64,000 nucleotides of DNA from Candidatus Kinetoplastibacterium oncopeltii TCC290E (GTDB lineage Bacteria > Pseudomonadota > Gammaproteobacteria > Burkholderiales > Burkholderiaceae_B), in assembly GCF_000340865.1 (NCBI RefSeq), contig NC_020299.1, positions 372,001-436,000 on the forward strand, given 5' to 3'. This document shows, one piece after another, positions 9,176 through 18,899 of this stretch; within the stretch, counting starts at the first letter, position 1; the number at the start of each line of letters is the position of its first letter. Below the pieces are notes generated by a model, which was not told the origin of the DNA, ran no database searches, and was given only the letters and a program-made list of their open reading frames with translations. A program made the position numbers and the translations under genes.

Positions 9176-9214
9176 AAATGCCTATATCCACATAGGAATT
9201 ATAGGCATTTTTCT
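9176..9214 (+). terminator. argF intrinsic terminator
   Basis: An 11-bp stem (AAATGCCTATA at 9176-9186 with 9200-9210), an inner TCC/GGA pairing and a T-rich tail begin 8 bases after the argF stop. It also separates argF from the opposing tRNA-Val gene. Confidence 0.85.
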
Positions 9215-9218
9215 TATT

Positions 9219-9294
9219 TGGTGGGTGCTACAGGATTCGAACCTGTGACCTACGCCTTGTAAGGGCGCCGCTCTACCAACTGAGCTAAGCACCC
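9219..9294 (-). tRNA. tRNA-Val (UAC)
   Basis: A 76-base cloverleaf with encoded CCA. The acceptor stem begins GGGTGCT and pairs with AGCACCC. The anticodon loop CTTACAA gives anticodon UAC (valine), and the T-loop TTCGAAT is standard. A good promoter lies upstream at 9332-9359. Confidence 0.96.
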
Positions 9295-9331
9295 TAATTA
9301 AATCAAGGCACACAACCCAATATAACGTCAG

Positions 9332-9359
9332 ATTATACACTTTATCCATAAAATAGCAA
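9332..9359 (-). promoter_or_regulatory. Sigma-70 promoter of tRNA-Val
   Basis: On the minus strand TTGCTA (9354-9359), a 16-base spacer and a perfect TATAAT (9332-9337) lie about 38 bases upstream of the tRNA 5' end. It starts only 25 bases past the hup stop. Confidence 0.65.
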
Positions 9360-9383
9360 GCATATTTTCTAATACTTATAATT

Positions 9384-9656
9384 TTAATTTACAGCTTCCT
9401 TTAAAGCTTTGCCTGGCTTAAATTTAGGGATTCTGGTTTCTTTTATTTTTATTGCTTCACCGGTACGTGGATTACGACCTGTCCTCTCTGCTCTAGTTGA
9501 CACGGCAAAAGATCCAAAACCGACTAGTGTTACAGTTTCCCCTTTTTTCATTGTATTTTTAACAGCATCTAGGAAAGAATCAATCGCTCTGTTAGCTGCT
9601 GCTTTTGATATGCCAGTATTAACGGCAATGTGATCGATGAGTTCTGTCTTATTCAT
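9384..9656 (-). CDS. hup: DNA-binding protein HU
   Basis: A 90-residue histone-like HU subunit that bends and compacts DNA. The dimerisation helices span 1-45, the beta-arm carries GRNPRTGE near 60-67, and [14 protein letters not shown] is at the C-terminus. A good ribosome binding site (AAAGGA, 8 bases before ATG) supports the start. HU and IHF subunits are related, but the arm sequence and length fit HU-beta best. Confidence 0.95.
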   Translation of the reverse strand: MNKTELIDHIAVNTGISKAAANRAIDSFLDAVKNTMKKGETVTLVGFGSFAVSTRAERTGRNPRTGEAIKIKETRIPKFKPGKALKEAVN

Positions 9657-9865
9657 TTATTTTATCCTTTAAAAATTTGGAGACTGTCATATTGCAGTTG
9701 AATCACAATTCCAACTAAACATTATCATGCGTATTACATATGAAATTCAAATACCATGATTTAGATCTATAACCATTATTAGGCATTGTTAATAATAATA
9801 CTGTCAAGTACAAATAAATTTAAAATGTTGTTTTTGATATGTATTTAGCTAAATTGTTACAATAA

Positions 9866-10612
9866 TCAAGTAAATTGTCTTTGACGTACTGTTTCATAAA
9901 GACAAATAGCTGTTGCAACCCCTACATTTAAACTCATGACATCACCGCTCATAGGAATTCTAACGATTTCATCGCATGTTTCTCTTGTTAACCTACGCAT
10001 ACCCTTTCCTTCCGAGCCAACAACCCAAGCTATTGGTTTATTTGTATCTATTTCATATATGCTTTTACTAGCATTGCCGTCAGTTCCTATTAATGTTATT
10101 CCATAATCTTTAAGTAGTCTCATAGTTCGCGCAAGATTAGTAACTGGTATATAAGGTACTATATCAGATGCACCACAAGAAACTTTGCTTACCACTGGAT
10201 TAGTAACATTTGCTGAACGATCTCTAGGTGATATTATAGCATCAACCCCTGATGCATTTGCTGAACGAAAACAAGATCCTAAATTATGTGGGTCTGTTAT
10301 TTCATCAAGAATTAGTAACAATGTATTTTCACTACTAGAGTCAAGAACATCTTCTATATTAAGTATTTTTATATTGGATTTGCTACAAGTTGCTACTATT
10401 CCTTGATGTCTCATACCATTAGACAAATTATCTAGTCTATCTGATTCAATGTAACATAGTTTACATTTGTTTTCTTCAGCTCTTTTAATAATATCTGCAG
10501 TTCTTTTATCTTTTCTTTTATTATCTATATATATAGTTTTTATAGAAACAGGATCTTGATTTAATCTCATTAATATTGAATGGAAACCAATTATAGTTTG
10601 TATGGAAGACAT
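9866..10612 (-). CDS. rlmB: 23S rRNA (guanosine-2'-O-)-methyltransferase RlmB
   Basis: SPOUT-class methyltransferase that 2'-O-methylates G2251 of 23S rRNA. A small N-terminal substrate-binding domain is followed by the knotted domain with NLGSCFRSA, VVGSEGKGMRR and IPMSGDVMSLNVGVA. The reading frame opens further upstream (to 10663), but homologues start at MSSIQTIIGFH, and AGGAT lies 9 bases before this ATG, so 10612 was chosen (248 residues). It follows rnr on the same strand, a common pairing. Confidence 0.93.
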   Translation of the reverse strand: MSSIQTIIGFHSILMRLNQDPVSIKTIYIDNKRKDKRTADIIKRAEENKCKLCYIESDRLDNLSNGMRHQGIVATCSKSNIKILNIEDVLDSSSENTLLLILDEITDPHNLGSCFRSANASGVDAIISPRDRSANVTNPVVSKVSCGASDIVPYIPVTNLARTMRLLKDYGITLIGTDGNASKSIYEIDTNKPIAWVVGSEGKGMRRLTRETCDEIVRIPMSGDVMSLNVGVATAICLYETVRQRQFT

Positions 10613-10683
10613 ATATTTAAATCCTAAAATTTTTATAGCAATAATTAGTTTAATTTTAAACACATCAATTATCGTTATAATAG

Positions 10684-12927
10684 TTATGCTATCAAATTAT
10701 TATTATCTTTATAATCTTTCACAATACATAAAAATATTTGTCCTGATTCAATAATAATTTTGTTTATTTTTACTAAAATACTATCACCTAGTTGATAACG
10801 CTTATTAGATATTTCACATTCGATATATTTTAATCCCTTATTATGCTTAAATTTATTTGTTATCTCTAAAATAGGTATGAATCCATCTATTTTTATAGAA
10901 TCTATATTGACAAAAATACCTGTATTTACTACAGCAGAAATTAAACCATAGAATGATTCTTTTTCAAATTTTTTAGCAAAAACACATTTCAGCCAATTAT
11001 CTGCATACCTCGATGCTTCGAGAGCTCTTTTTTCATAACAAGATGTGATATCTGCTATCTTTTCTAAATCATCATATGTATAAACATGCTTTATTTTACT
11101 TAAATTAGAACAACCATCAGAAGATAGTATATTTTTTATAATGCGATGATTAACTAAATCAGGATATCTCCTTATTGGAGAAGTAAAATGAGTATATAAT
11201 TCAAATGAAAGGCCGAAATGTCCAATATTATCAACACTATAAGTAGCAGTTTGTAGTGATTGTAGTAACAATGTTTGCAATATGTTAAATTTGCTATGAT
11301 TTGATATAAATTTAAGTAGATTTTGGTAGTGCTTTGGTTTGTTCAAAGTATTAGATATATTTATTCCTATAGAACTTAAAAATATCTTTAAATTTTTTAT
11401 ATTCTCTTTGGATGGTTTATCATGTATCCTGTAAATGCATTCAAATTTATTTTTTTCTATAAAATGAGCCGCACACGTATTAGCAAGTAACATACACTCT
11501 TCCACAATTCTATGAGCATCATTTCTTTTTCTTAGAGAGATATCAGAAATTTTTCCTTTTTTATCAAATAAAATTTGAGTTTCTGCTATATTAAAGTCAA
11601 TAGCGCCTCTATTAATACGTTTTTCTATTAAAATATTAAACAACTCACGCAAATTACTAATATTTTTATTAACCAATATGTCTTGTGTTATATTCAAACC
11701 ATTTATAACTCCCATGACCTTATCATAAGTTAATCTTTCTTTTGAATTTATAATTGCCTCATAAAATTTGCAATTATTTCTTATTTCCTTATCTGAGAAT
11801 TTTGATGAAATCAATAACTCACATACCAAAACTAGTCTATCTTTATTAGGCAATAGAGAACATATATCATTAGATAATTTTTCAGGCAACATCGGTATAA
11901 CTTCATTTGAAAAATAAATACTGGTACCTCTCTCTAAAGCAGTTTTATCTAATACGCTATCTTTTTTGACATAATGACTTACATCAGCGATTGCAACTAA
12001 TAATCTATATGAAGATTTTGTTCTATCACCATCTTTAATTTGTATTTCTTCGCAATAAATAGCATCATCAAAGTCTCTGGCATTATCGTCATCTATTGTT
12101 ATAAAGGGCAGATTACGCAAATCAGTTCTAGTTTTTATATCATGTTCTGTTACATCGCTAAAAGCCAATTCAGATTGATCTATAGCTTCTTTAGAAAAAG
12201 AACTAGGTATATTAAAATTTTCTATAGCTATTTTGTTTTCTATTTGATTGTCATGTATATCTCCAATCAATAATGTTACGACACCCAATGGTTGAAGTTG
12301 TTGTGATGGCTGTCTAGTTATCTGTACATAAGCTATATAATCATTTTTTAAATTATAATCACTAGCATTAGTTAATATGATTTTTTTATTAATATTATTT
12401 ATAGGAATGCATAGATATACACCTTCTTCTATTGAGATTTTCCCCAATAATTTATTTGTAGATCTTTTTACAACCTCAACTATAATATATTCATGTTTTT
12501 TTGTTCTTGAATTTACCTTCTTTTTAACATTTACCCAATCTCCGTGAAATACTTTCATCATTTCTTTCGGCGAAAGGTATAGGTTGTTTTTTTTATGAAT
12601 ATTTTGTTTCAAAAACCCATTTCCTGATTTCGTATATATTATTTGACCATATATAAATTTGGTTCTTTTATTTTCTCTTATTAAATTGTCATCTATAGTA
12701 ATCAGACCATCCTTTTCCATAGCAAGTAAACGTTTATCGATGCCAGATAAAGTAATGTCATTCTTTATAAAAAAAATGCTTGCTATTTCTGATTTAACAA
12801 TAATTTCACTTTTTCTTATAGCAGATAAAATATCTTCACGACTTGGAACATTAGGATCAGCCCAAATGCGATCAGAATGTATTAAGGACTTGTTGATAAT
12901 ATTGCTGGTGTCTTTTAATTTTGCCAA
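10684..12927 (-). CDS. rnr: Ribonuclease R
   Basis: A 747-residue 3'-5' exoribonuclease of the RNB family that degrades structured RNA. An N-terminal winged-helix and cold-shock region comes first. The RNB core begins near residue 260 with metal-binding aspartates in ITIDDDNARDFDDAI, and a C-terminal S1 domain starts near FYGLISAVVNTGIF. The start is TTG at 12925-12927, with a weak GGA upstream and no ATG alternative that keeps the N-terminal domain. That start codon sits inside the divergent tRNA-Leu promoter. Confidence 0.94.
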   Translation of the reverse strand: MAKLKDTSNIINKSLIHSDRIWADPNVPSREDILSAIRKSEIIVKSEIASIFFIKNDITLSGIDKRLLAMEKDGLITIDDNLIRENKRTKFIYGQIIYTKSGNGFLKQNIHKKNNLYLSPKEMMKVFHGDWVNVKKKVNSRTKKHEYIIVEVVKRSTNKLLGKISIEEGVYLCIPINNINKKIILTNASDYNLKNDYIAYVQITRQPSQQLQPLGVVTLLIGDIHDNQIENKIAIENFNIPSSFSKEAIDQSELAFSDVTEHDIKTRTDLRNLPFITIDDDNARDFDDAIYCEEIQIKDGDRTKSSYRLLVAIADVSHYVKKDSVLDKTALERGTSIYFSNEVIPMLPEKLSNDICSLLPNKDRLVLVCELLISSKFSDKEIRNNCKFYEAIINSKERLTYDKVMGVINGLNITQDILVNKNISNLRELFNILIEKRINRGAIDFNIAETQILFDKKGKISDISLRKRNDAHRIVEECMLLANTCAAHFIEKNKFECIYRIHDKPSKENIKNLKIFLSSIGINISNTLNKPKHYQNLLKFISNHSKFNILQTLLLQSLQTATYSVDNIGHFGLSFELYTHFTSPIRRYPDLVNHRIIKNILSSDGCSNLSKIKHVYTYDDLEKIADITSCYEKRALEASRYADNWLKCVFAKKFEKESFYGLISAVVNTGIFVNIDSIKIDGFIPILEITNKFKHNKGLKYIECEISNKRYQLGDSILVKINKIIIESGQIFLCIVKDYKDNNNLIA

Positions 12928-12949
12928 TGTTAGTATTTCCGTATATAAT
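12921..12949 (+). promoter_or_regulatory. Near-consensus sigma-70 promoter of tRNA-Leu
   Basis: TTGCCA (12921-12926), a 17-base spacer and a perfect TATAAT (12944-12949) lie 47 bases upstream of the tRNA-Leu 5' end. The -35 box overlaps the TTG start codon of the divergent rnr gene. Confidence 0.75.
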
Positions 12950-12996
12950 TTGTAACTTATGTTTTATTTTGATAATTTACTCTAACAAGCAAACTT

Positions 12997-13083
12997 GCCC
13001 AGATGGCGAAATTGGTAGACGCGCATGGTTCAGGTCCATGTGTCTTTAGTGACATGGAGGTTCAAGTCCTCTTCTGGGCACCA
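12997..13083 (+). tRNA. tRNA-Leu (CAG)
   Basis: An 87-base class-II tRNA with a long variable arm (near 13044-13058) and encoded CCA. The acceptor GCCCAGA pairs with TCTGGGC. The loop TTCAGGT gives anticodon CAG, reading CUG. Confidence 0.96.
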
Positions 13084-13158
13084 TAAAGTTGTCTATATTA
13101 AATTTTCAATTTAAATATGATTATTTGTAATAATTGTTATTATACATTCAAATAATTA

Positions 13159-13167
13159 TGTTAGAAT
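13159..13167 (+). promoter_or_regulatory. Extended -10 element upstream of tRNA-Met
   Basis: TGTTAGAAT (TG-N-TAGAAT) lies 17 bases before the tRNA. No -35 box at standard spacing is evident, so the tRNA may use this extended -10 or be read through from tRNA-Leu. Confidence 0.35.
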
Positions 13168-13184
13168 CTAACTGTCATTAAAGT

Positions 13185-13261
13185 GGCGCATTAGCTCAGT
13201 CGGTTAGAGCGACGGAATCATAATCCGCAGGTCCCCTGTTCGAGTCAGGGATGCGCCACCA
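13185..13261 (+). tRNA. tRNA-Met (CAU), elongator
   Basis: A 77-base cloverleaf with encoded CCA. The acceptor GGCGCAT pairs with ATGCGCC and the loop ATCATAA carries CAU. The acceptor lacks the C1:A72 mismatch of initiators, and positions 4-5 (GC) differ from tRNA-Ile2, so elongator methionine is most likely. The second CAU tRNA in the window (34035-34113) looks like Ile2. Confidence 0.88.
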
Positions 13262-13265
13262 GTTT

Positions 13266-14660
13266 TTATTTAATTGATTTTACCTCATTCAAGCTTAAGG
13301 CAAGTTCCTCAGATAATCCTATATAAGATCTTGGCTCTAGAGATATTAGATATTCTTTTGCTTCTGATGGAATATTTAGATTGGTTATGAAAATGTATAA
13401 ATCATCTTTATTGATCTTCTTGCCTCTCGTTAATTCTTTAAGTTGCTCATATGGTTTTTCAATACCATACCTTCTCATTACTGTTTGTATTGGTTCTGCT
13501 AGAACTTCCCAAGAATTATTCAAATCATTATCAATAGATTCTTTATTAATTGATAATTTATTTAAACCACGCAGACATGCTTCCCAAGCAATAATACAGT
13601 AACCTATAGCTACTCCAATATTACGCAATACTGTAGAATCTGTTAAATCTCTTTGCCATCTAGATACTGGTAATTTATCAGACATATGCCTTAATAAAGA
13701 ATTAGCTATTCCTATATTACCTTCAGAATTCTCGAAATCTATTGGATTTATTTTGTGAGGCATTGTTGAGGAACCAATTTCACCCTCTTTAGGTATTTGT
13801 TTAAAGTATCCCAAAGATATATATCCCCAAATATCTCTATCTAAATCTAATATTATTGTATTTACACGAGATATTGAATCAAATAGTTCTGCTATCCAAT
13901 CGTGTGGTTCTATTTGAGTTGTATGAGTATTTTGAGTAAGACCTAATTTTAATATTATATTTTTAGTTAATAGTTTCCAATCTATATTTGGATATGTCGC
14001 TATATGAGCATTATAATTACCAGTTGCTCCGTTAAGTTTTGCTAATATAGTTACATCTTTTATTTTTTCGATTGCATGATACAACCTTACAACCACATTA
14101 GCTAATTCTTTACCAACAGTAGTTGGACTAGCTGGTTGCCCATGAGTTCTAGATAACATTGGTTGAGAACTATGAAGTTCTGCTATACTAGCAATTTTAT
14201 CAGTTAGTTTTTCTATTATTGGCAATATAACATTATCACGTGTCCTAGATAACATTAATGCGTAAGATACATTATTAATATCTTCTGACGTACAAGCAAA
14301 ATGAATGAATTCAATAGCATCAATTAATTCTTTATTACCAGAATTAGTTATTTTATCTTTCAACCAATATTCTACAGCTTTAACATCATGATTAGTAATT
14401 TTTTCTATGGATTTTATTTTTTCTGCATCTTCTAAAGAAAAATTTTTTACCAAATAATTTAATTTTTCTTTAGATTTATCAGAAAAAGATTTTAGACCAG
14501 GAAGATTTGAATCTGCTAAATTGATCAACCAAGCAACTTCTACCTCAACTCTATGTGCCATGAAAGCTGCTTCTGAAAGAAGTGGTCTAAGAATATCTAC
14601 ATATAAAGAGTATCTTCCATCTAATGGAGAAATTGCATTAAGTTGTTTTGAAATATTCAT
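13266..14660 (-). CDS. purB: Adenylosuccinate lyase
   Basis: A 464-residue fumarase-superfamily lyase acting twice in purine synthesis: on SAICAR, and on adenylosuccinate made by PurA (also in this window). The catalytic THGQPASPT loop is at 172-180 and the signature SSTMPHKINP at 297-306. The stop codon is 5 bases from the opposing tRNA-Met, so any terminator must overlap other genes. Purine retention fits a cell that still makes AMP from IMP. Confidence 0.96.
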   Translation of the reverse strand: MNISKQLNAISPLDGRYSLYVDILRPLLSEAAFMAHRVEVEVAWLINLADSNLPGLKSFSDKSKEKLNYLVKNFSLEDAEKIKSIEKITNHDVKAVEYWLKDKITNSGNKELIDAIEFIHFACTSEDINNVSYALMLSRTRDNVILPIIEKLTDKIASIAELHSSQPMLSRTHGQPASPTTVGKELANVVVRLYHAIEKIKDVTILAKLNGATGNYNAHIATYPNIDWKLLTKNIILKLGLTQNTHTTQIEPHDWIAELFDSISRVNTIILDLDRDIWGYISLGYFKQIPKEGEIGSSTMPHKINPIDFENSEGNIGIANSLLRHMSDKLPVSRWQRDLTDSTVLRNIGVAIGYCIIAWEACLRGLNKLSINKESIDNDLNNSWEVLAEPIQTVMRRYGIEKPYEQLKELTRGKKINKDDLYIFITNLNIPSEAKEYLISLEPRSYIGLSEELALSLNEVKSIK

Positions 14661-14735
14661 GTTACATACCCCTTATCTTAGAATATTTAAATTCATTAAA
14701 TTATTATTAGTATTTGTATAAAATATTGCTGGAAA

Positions 14736-15881
14736 TTAATAAATTATTCCTCCTCCCATACAAATATCATTATCATAAATTACAACTGACTGTCCTGGTG
14801 TTATGGCCCATTGCTTTTCTGTAAACATAATTTCTAATTCATCATCATTAAGATTTAATAATTTGCACTCTGAATCTAATTGCCTATACCTTGTCTTAGC
14901 ATGATATAAATTATTCTTTATAGCTGGCATTGAGTTGTCTATCCAGTGGATATTAGCAGCCTGTAATCGACTTGTATTTAATAATTGATGATGTTTACTT
15001 CTAACTGCATAGATTATATTTTTTTTTAAATCTTTACGTGCTACATACCAAGCACCTGTATCTAAAGCATCATAAGAGCTGTAATCTTTCACTCCCCCTA
15101 TACCCAGACCTTTTCTCTGACCCAATGTGTAAAAATGAACTCCCTTATGGGTTCCTATTTTTTTTCCATCAATAGTTAGAATAACTCCTTCTTTGACTGG
15201 TATAAACCTTTCCAAAAATGATGAAAATGATTTTTCGCCTATAAAGCAGATTCCAGTAGAATCTTTCTTGTTAAAATTATGTAGTCCTATTTTTTTAGCA
15301 ATTTCTCGAACTTTTGTTTTGCATATATCTCCTAATGGAAATATAGAACGAGATAATTGTTCTTGATTTAGCCTATATAAGAAATAACTTTGATCTTTTT
15401 TTAAATCTATAGCTTTTAGTAGTTGATATTTAGATCCTGTTTTCCTTATGCGAGCATAATGACCAGTAGCTATATATTGAGCTCCAAGATTCAAGCAGTA
15501 ATCCAGAAAAACTCGAAACTTTATTTCTGAGTTGCATAATATATCTGGATTTGGAGTTCTACCTAATGAATACTCTTTCAAAAAAATTGAAAAAACTTTA
15601 TCTTTATATTCTTTAGAAAAATTTATGTATTCAAAATCTATACCTATTTTATCAGCAACGCTTGCAGCATCTAATAAATCATCTTTGTATGTACAATTAG
15701 ATGATTCTTCATCCTCCCAGTTTTTCATGAACAAACCAATGACCTTATAGCCATTCTGTTTAAGTATCCAAGCGGCTACAGAAGAATCTACTCCGCCAGA
15801 CATTCCAACTACTACTAATTTGTTTTTATTATTAATATTATCTGCATTATTTAAAAGAAACATATCAATATTTTGATTCAT
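14736..15881 (-). CDS. mnmA: tRNA-specific 2-thiouridylase MnmA
   Basis: A 381-residue enzyme that thiolates U34 in tRNAs for Lys, Glu and Gln. The PP-loop SGGVDSS is at 28-34, the catalytic Cys116 in LCNSEIKF and the second catalytic Cys212 in TGICFIGEK. It would take sulfur from an IscS-Tus relay; a TusA-like protein is encoded at 56722. About 25 residues precede the conserved start of the family and are of unclear use. Confidence 0.95.
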   Translation of the reverse strand: MNQNIDMFLLNNADNINNKNKLVVVGMSGGVDSSVAAWILKQNGYKVIGLFMKNWEDEESSNCTYKDDLLDAASVADKIGIDFEYINFSKEYKDKVFSIFLKEYSLGRTPNPDILCNSEIKFRVFLDYCLNLGAQYIATGHYARIRKTGSKYQLLKAIDLKKDQSYFLYRLNQEQLSRSIFPLGDICKTKVREIAKKIGLHNFNKKDSTGICFIGEKSFSSFLERFIPVKEGVILTIDGKKIGTHKGVHFYTLGQRKGLGIGGVKDYSSYDALDTGAWYVARKDLKKNIIYAVRSKHHQLLNTSRLQAANIHWIDNSMPAIKNNLYHAKTRYRQLDSECKLLNLNDDELEIMFTEKQWAITPGQSVVIYDNDICMGGGIIY

Positions 15882-15924
15882 AAATTATTCTTATAATTGC
15901 AACATAATAAATCCCAGCATGGTC

Positions 15925-15967
15925 CTAATGAAATTATTTTCAAATAAAAGTAAAATAATTACATTAG
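15925..15967 (-). repeat. Long hairpin between aroG and mnmA
   Basis: Arms 15925-15940 and 15952-15967 pair over 15 of 16 positions (one A-A mismatch) around an 11-base loop. It lies between two same-strand genes. No U-run follows on the minus strand, so it is not a textbook terminator; it could be an attenuator or an mRNA-stabilising stem. Confidence 0.5.
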
Positions 15968-16022
15968 AATGAATAAGTATTACTTACATAAAAAAACTAA
16001 ATAGTAATATATCTAAATTTCA

Positions 16023-17096
16023 TTAATCATGTTCATGAGCTAAAACTTGCCTACGAATTTTAACGGCTTTGGCTAGACGTTCCAATACACTAACTGTTGT
16101 TTCCCAATCAATACAAGCATCTGTAACACTTTTGCCATAAACAAGATCATGAGCATTGCTTAAATCTTGCCTTCCTGATTCTATGAAACTTTCTATCATA
16201 ATACCAACTATTCTTGAATCTCCACTCTCTAATTGTTCAGATATGTTTTCTATTACTATTGGTTGATTATTATGATTTTTATTACTATTAGAGTGGCTTG
16301 CATCTATCATGATCTTAGAGGCAAGACCGGCTCTTCCAAGTTCTTCACACGAGCTCTGAATGCTTTCGGCATCATAATTAGGCTTCTTGCCTCCTCTTAA
16401 TATAATATGACAGTTCTCATTACCCTCTGTAGATATTATTGCAGAATGCCCACCTTTAGTTACTGACAAAAAATGATGAGGTTGTGATGCAGTTTTTATT
16501 GCATCAATTGCTATTTTTATATTACCGTCAGTACCATTCTTAAATCCTACAGGGCAAGATAGACCAGAAGCTAATTCCCTGTGAGATTGGCTTTCAGTAG
16601 TCCTTGCTCCAATAGCTCCCCAGGAAACTAGATCTGCTATATATTGTGGAGTTATCATATCTAAGTATTCACAACCTGCAGGCAAGCCAAAGCCATTTAT
16701 TGTTAACAATAGTCTTCTTGCTATACGTATGCCTTTATTTATATTGAAGCTATCATCTAAATCTGGATCATTTATTAAACCCTTCCATCCAACAGTAGTA
16801 CGAGGTTTTTCAAAATAAACTCTCATAACTATTTCTAATTCTTTTTTGAGTTTTTTTCTAACTTCGTTTAATCTTTTAGCATAATCTAAGGCAGATATTT
16901 CATCATGTATAGAACAAGGCCCTACTACAACTATTAACCTATCATCCATACCATACAATATTTTATGTATGGTATCTCTTGCCAAGTGTACTACTGCTGA
17001 TGCTTCCTTTGTACATTCTAATTCTTTCATTACCGTAGCGGGAGGATTTAATTCTTTAATTTCGCGTATACGAAGGTCATCTGTATTATGAGACAC
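16023..17096 (-). CDS. aroG: 3-deoxy-7-phosphoheptulonate (DAHP) synthase
   Basis: First enzyme of the shikimate pathway, joining phosphoenolpyruvate and erythrose 4-phosphate. At 357 residues it belongs to the class-I AroF/G/H family, with VVGPCSIHD near 57-65, RVYFEKPRTT, GARTTESQ and the C-terminal DASHSNSNK metal/phosphate region. The N-terminal extension involved in allosteric control is present. Which amino acid inhibits it cannot be told reliably. The neighbours tldD and mnmA are functionally unrelated. Confidence 0.94.
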   Translation of the reverse strand: MSHNTDDLRIREIKELNPPATVMKELECTKEASAVVHLARDTIHKILYGMDDRLIVVVGPCSIHDEISALDYAKRLNEVRKKLKKELEIVMRVYFEKPRTTVGWKGLINDPDLDDSFNINKGIRIARRLLLTINGFGLPAGCEYLDMITPQYIADLVSWGAIGARTTESQSHRELASGLSCPVGFKNGTDGNIKIAIDAIKTASQPHHFLSVTKGGHSAIISTEGNENCHIILRGGKKPNYDAESIQSSCEELGRAGLASKIMIDASHSNSNKNHNNQPIVIENISEQLESGDSRIVGIMIESFIESGRQDLSNAHDLVYGKSVTDACIDWETTVSVLERLAKAVKIRRQVLAHEHD

Positions 17097-17195
17097 TATA
17101 TTGCTCCATGATATAATTATAATACTTTAAAATTTGCTTTATTAATTTTAGCACATGAGTAAATTCTTTAGAAAATTAAATTACATTTTTATGAG

Positions 17196-18656
17196 CTAAA
17201 CTGTTCCTCCTACTGTTAATTTATCTATACGAATAGTTGGCATACCAACACCAACAGGAACATTCTGTCCATCTTTGCCGCAAACACCAACTCCAGAATC
17301 TAGTACTGAATCATTTCCTATCATAGATATTTGTTGCATGACATCAAGGCCGTTACCTATAAGGGTTGCACCTTTGACAGGGTTAGTGATCTTTCCGTTT
17401 TCTATTATATATGCTTCAGATGCTGAAAAGACGAATTTTCCACTCGTTATGTCAACTTGTCCACCAGAAAAATTAACAGCATATAAGCCTTTTTTTACAG
17501 AAGAAATAATTTCTTTTGGATTATTAGTTCCACCAAGCATGTAAGTGTTTGTCATTCTTGGCAATGGAATATGAGCAAATGACTCGCGACGACCGTTACC
17601 AGTTGGTAGGACTCCCATTAGATTAGAGTTCATTATATCTTGCATATATCCTTTTAATACACCATCTTCAATTAAAACATTTTTCTTTGTTATATTTCCC
17701 TCATCATCTACATTAAGTGATCCTCTACGATTTGGAATAGTTCCATCATCTATAACAGTTACTCCTTTAGATGCAACTTTTTCTCCTATACGTCCAGAAA
17801 ATACACTTGATCCTTTTCTATTAAAGTCTCCTTCTAATCCATGTCCTACAGCCTCATGTAATAATATTCCAGGCCACCCATTACCTAAAACTACTGTCAT
17901 TTCTCCAGCTGGAGCTGAAATAGCTTCTAAGTTTATCAGAGCTTCATTAACAGCTTGTTTTACATAACCCATTAGAATTTCATCAGAAAAATATAGAAGA
18001 TCTGCCCGAGCGCCGCCTCCTGATCTACCTATTTCCCTTCTACCATTACTTTCTGCTATCACTGTGATTGACACTCTTACAAGTGGCCTTACATCAGAAA
18101 TAAAACGTCCGTCACTACCAGCTATTATTACTATATCTCTTTCAGATGATAAACTAGCCATAACTTGAGATATATTTGTACTCAATCTTCTTGCCATCAT
18201 TTCTATTTTCTCTAATAAGAAAATTTTTTGACTAGTTTCCATGCTATCCATTGGACTACAATTACCATATAAGCTATTCGATCTATATTCTCTAGAAGGA
18301 GGAATATAGATCTTTGAACTATTTGTTCCAGAATTATTAATTGATCTTACTGTTTTTGCTGAATTTATTATATCCTCATAAGATAAAGAGTCAGAATATG
18401 CAAAGGCAGTTTTTTCACCACTTAACGCTCTTATCCCGACTCCATTACTTATAGAAAAATTTCCATTCTTTACTATACCCTCTTCCAACCCCCAACTTTC
18501 TTGAGATGAATGTTGAAAATACATATCAGCATAATCAACATTTTTAGTGATTATGTCATTGATAGCATTAATAATTAAATTTTCTGTTATATTCCATGGT
18601 TCTAATAATTTAGATTTTGCTATATTTAATGAGTCATTGGCGCTACTTGTATTCAT
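17196..18656 (-). CDS. tldD: Metalloprotease TldD
   Basis: A 486-residue TldD-type protease subunit. The zinc motif HEAVGHGLEGD is at 267-277, and the C-terminal half holds the conserved family blocks. TldD normally acts as a heterodimer with TldE/PmbA to cleave small unfolded peptides, for example in microcin maturation and CcdA turnover. tldE is not in this window. It diverges from pepN, another peptidase. Confidence 0.94.
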   Translation of the reverse strand: MNTSSANDSLNIAKSKLLEPWNITENLIINAINDIITKNVDYADMYFQHSSQESWGLEEGIVKNGNFSISNGVGIRALSGEKTAFAYSDSLSYEDIINSAKTVRSINNSGTNSSKIYIPPSREYRSNSLYGNCSPMDSMETSQKIFLLEKIEMMARRLSTNISQVMASLSSERDIVIIAGSDGRFISDVRPLVRVSITVIAESNGRREIGRSGGGARADLLYFSDEILMGYVKQAVNEALINLEAISAPAGEMTVVLGNGWPGILLHEAVGHGLEGDFNRKGSSVFSGRIGEKVASKGVTVIDDGTIPNRRGSLNVDDEGNITKKNVLIEDGVLKGYMQDIMNSNLMGVLPTGNGRRESFAHIPLPRMTNTYMLGGTNNPKEIISSVKKGLYAVNFSGGQVDITSGKFVFSASEAYIIENGKITNPVKGATLIGNGLDVMQQISMIGNDSVLDSGVGVCGKDGQNVPVGVGMPTIRIDKLTVGGTV

Positions 18657-18899
18657 ATTAAAATTTAATAGCCTTTTATTTTAGATAGTGAATGTTATTA
18701 AAAAATCATATAAAAAATTATTATAGTGATTTTCTCGTGTTTTTATCATGATATTCAACAATTATGTGGATTATATAAGATAAAAATAAAATAAATTTTA
18801 ATTGTTATTAAAAACATTTATGAAAAAATATAAGAAATATTTAATAAATAAATTTTGAAATATTACTTATATCAACATTAGAGATAATAACGCTTAAAA

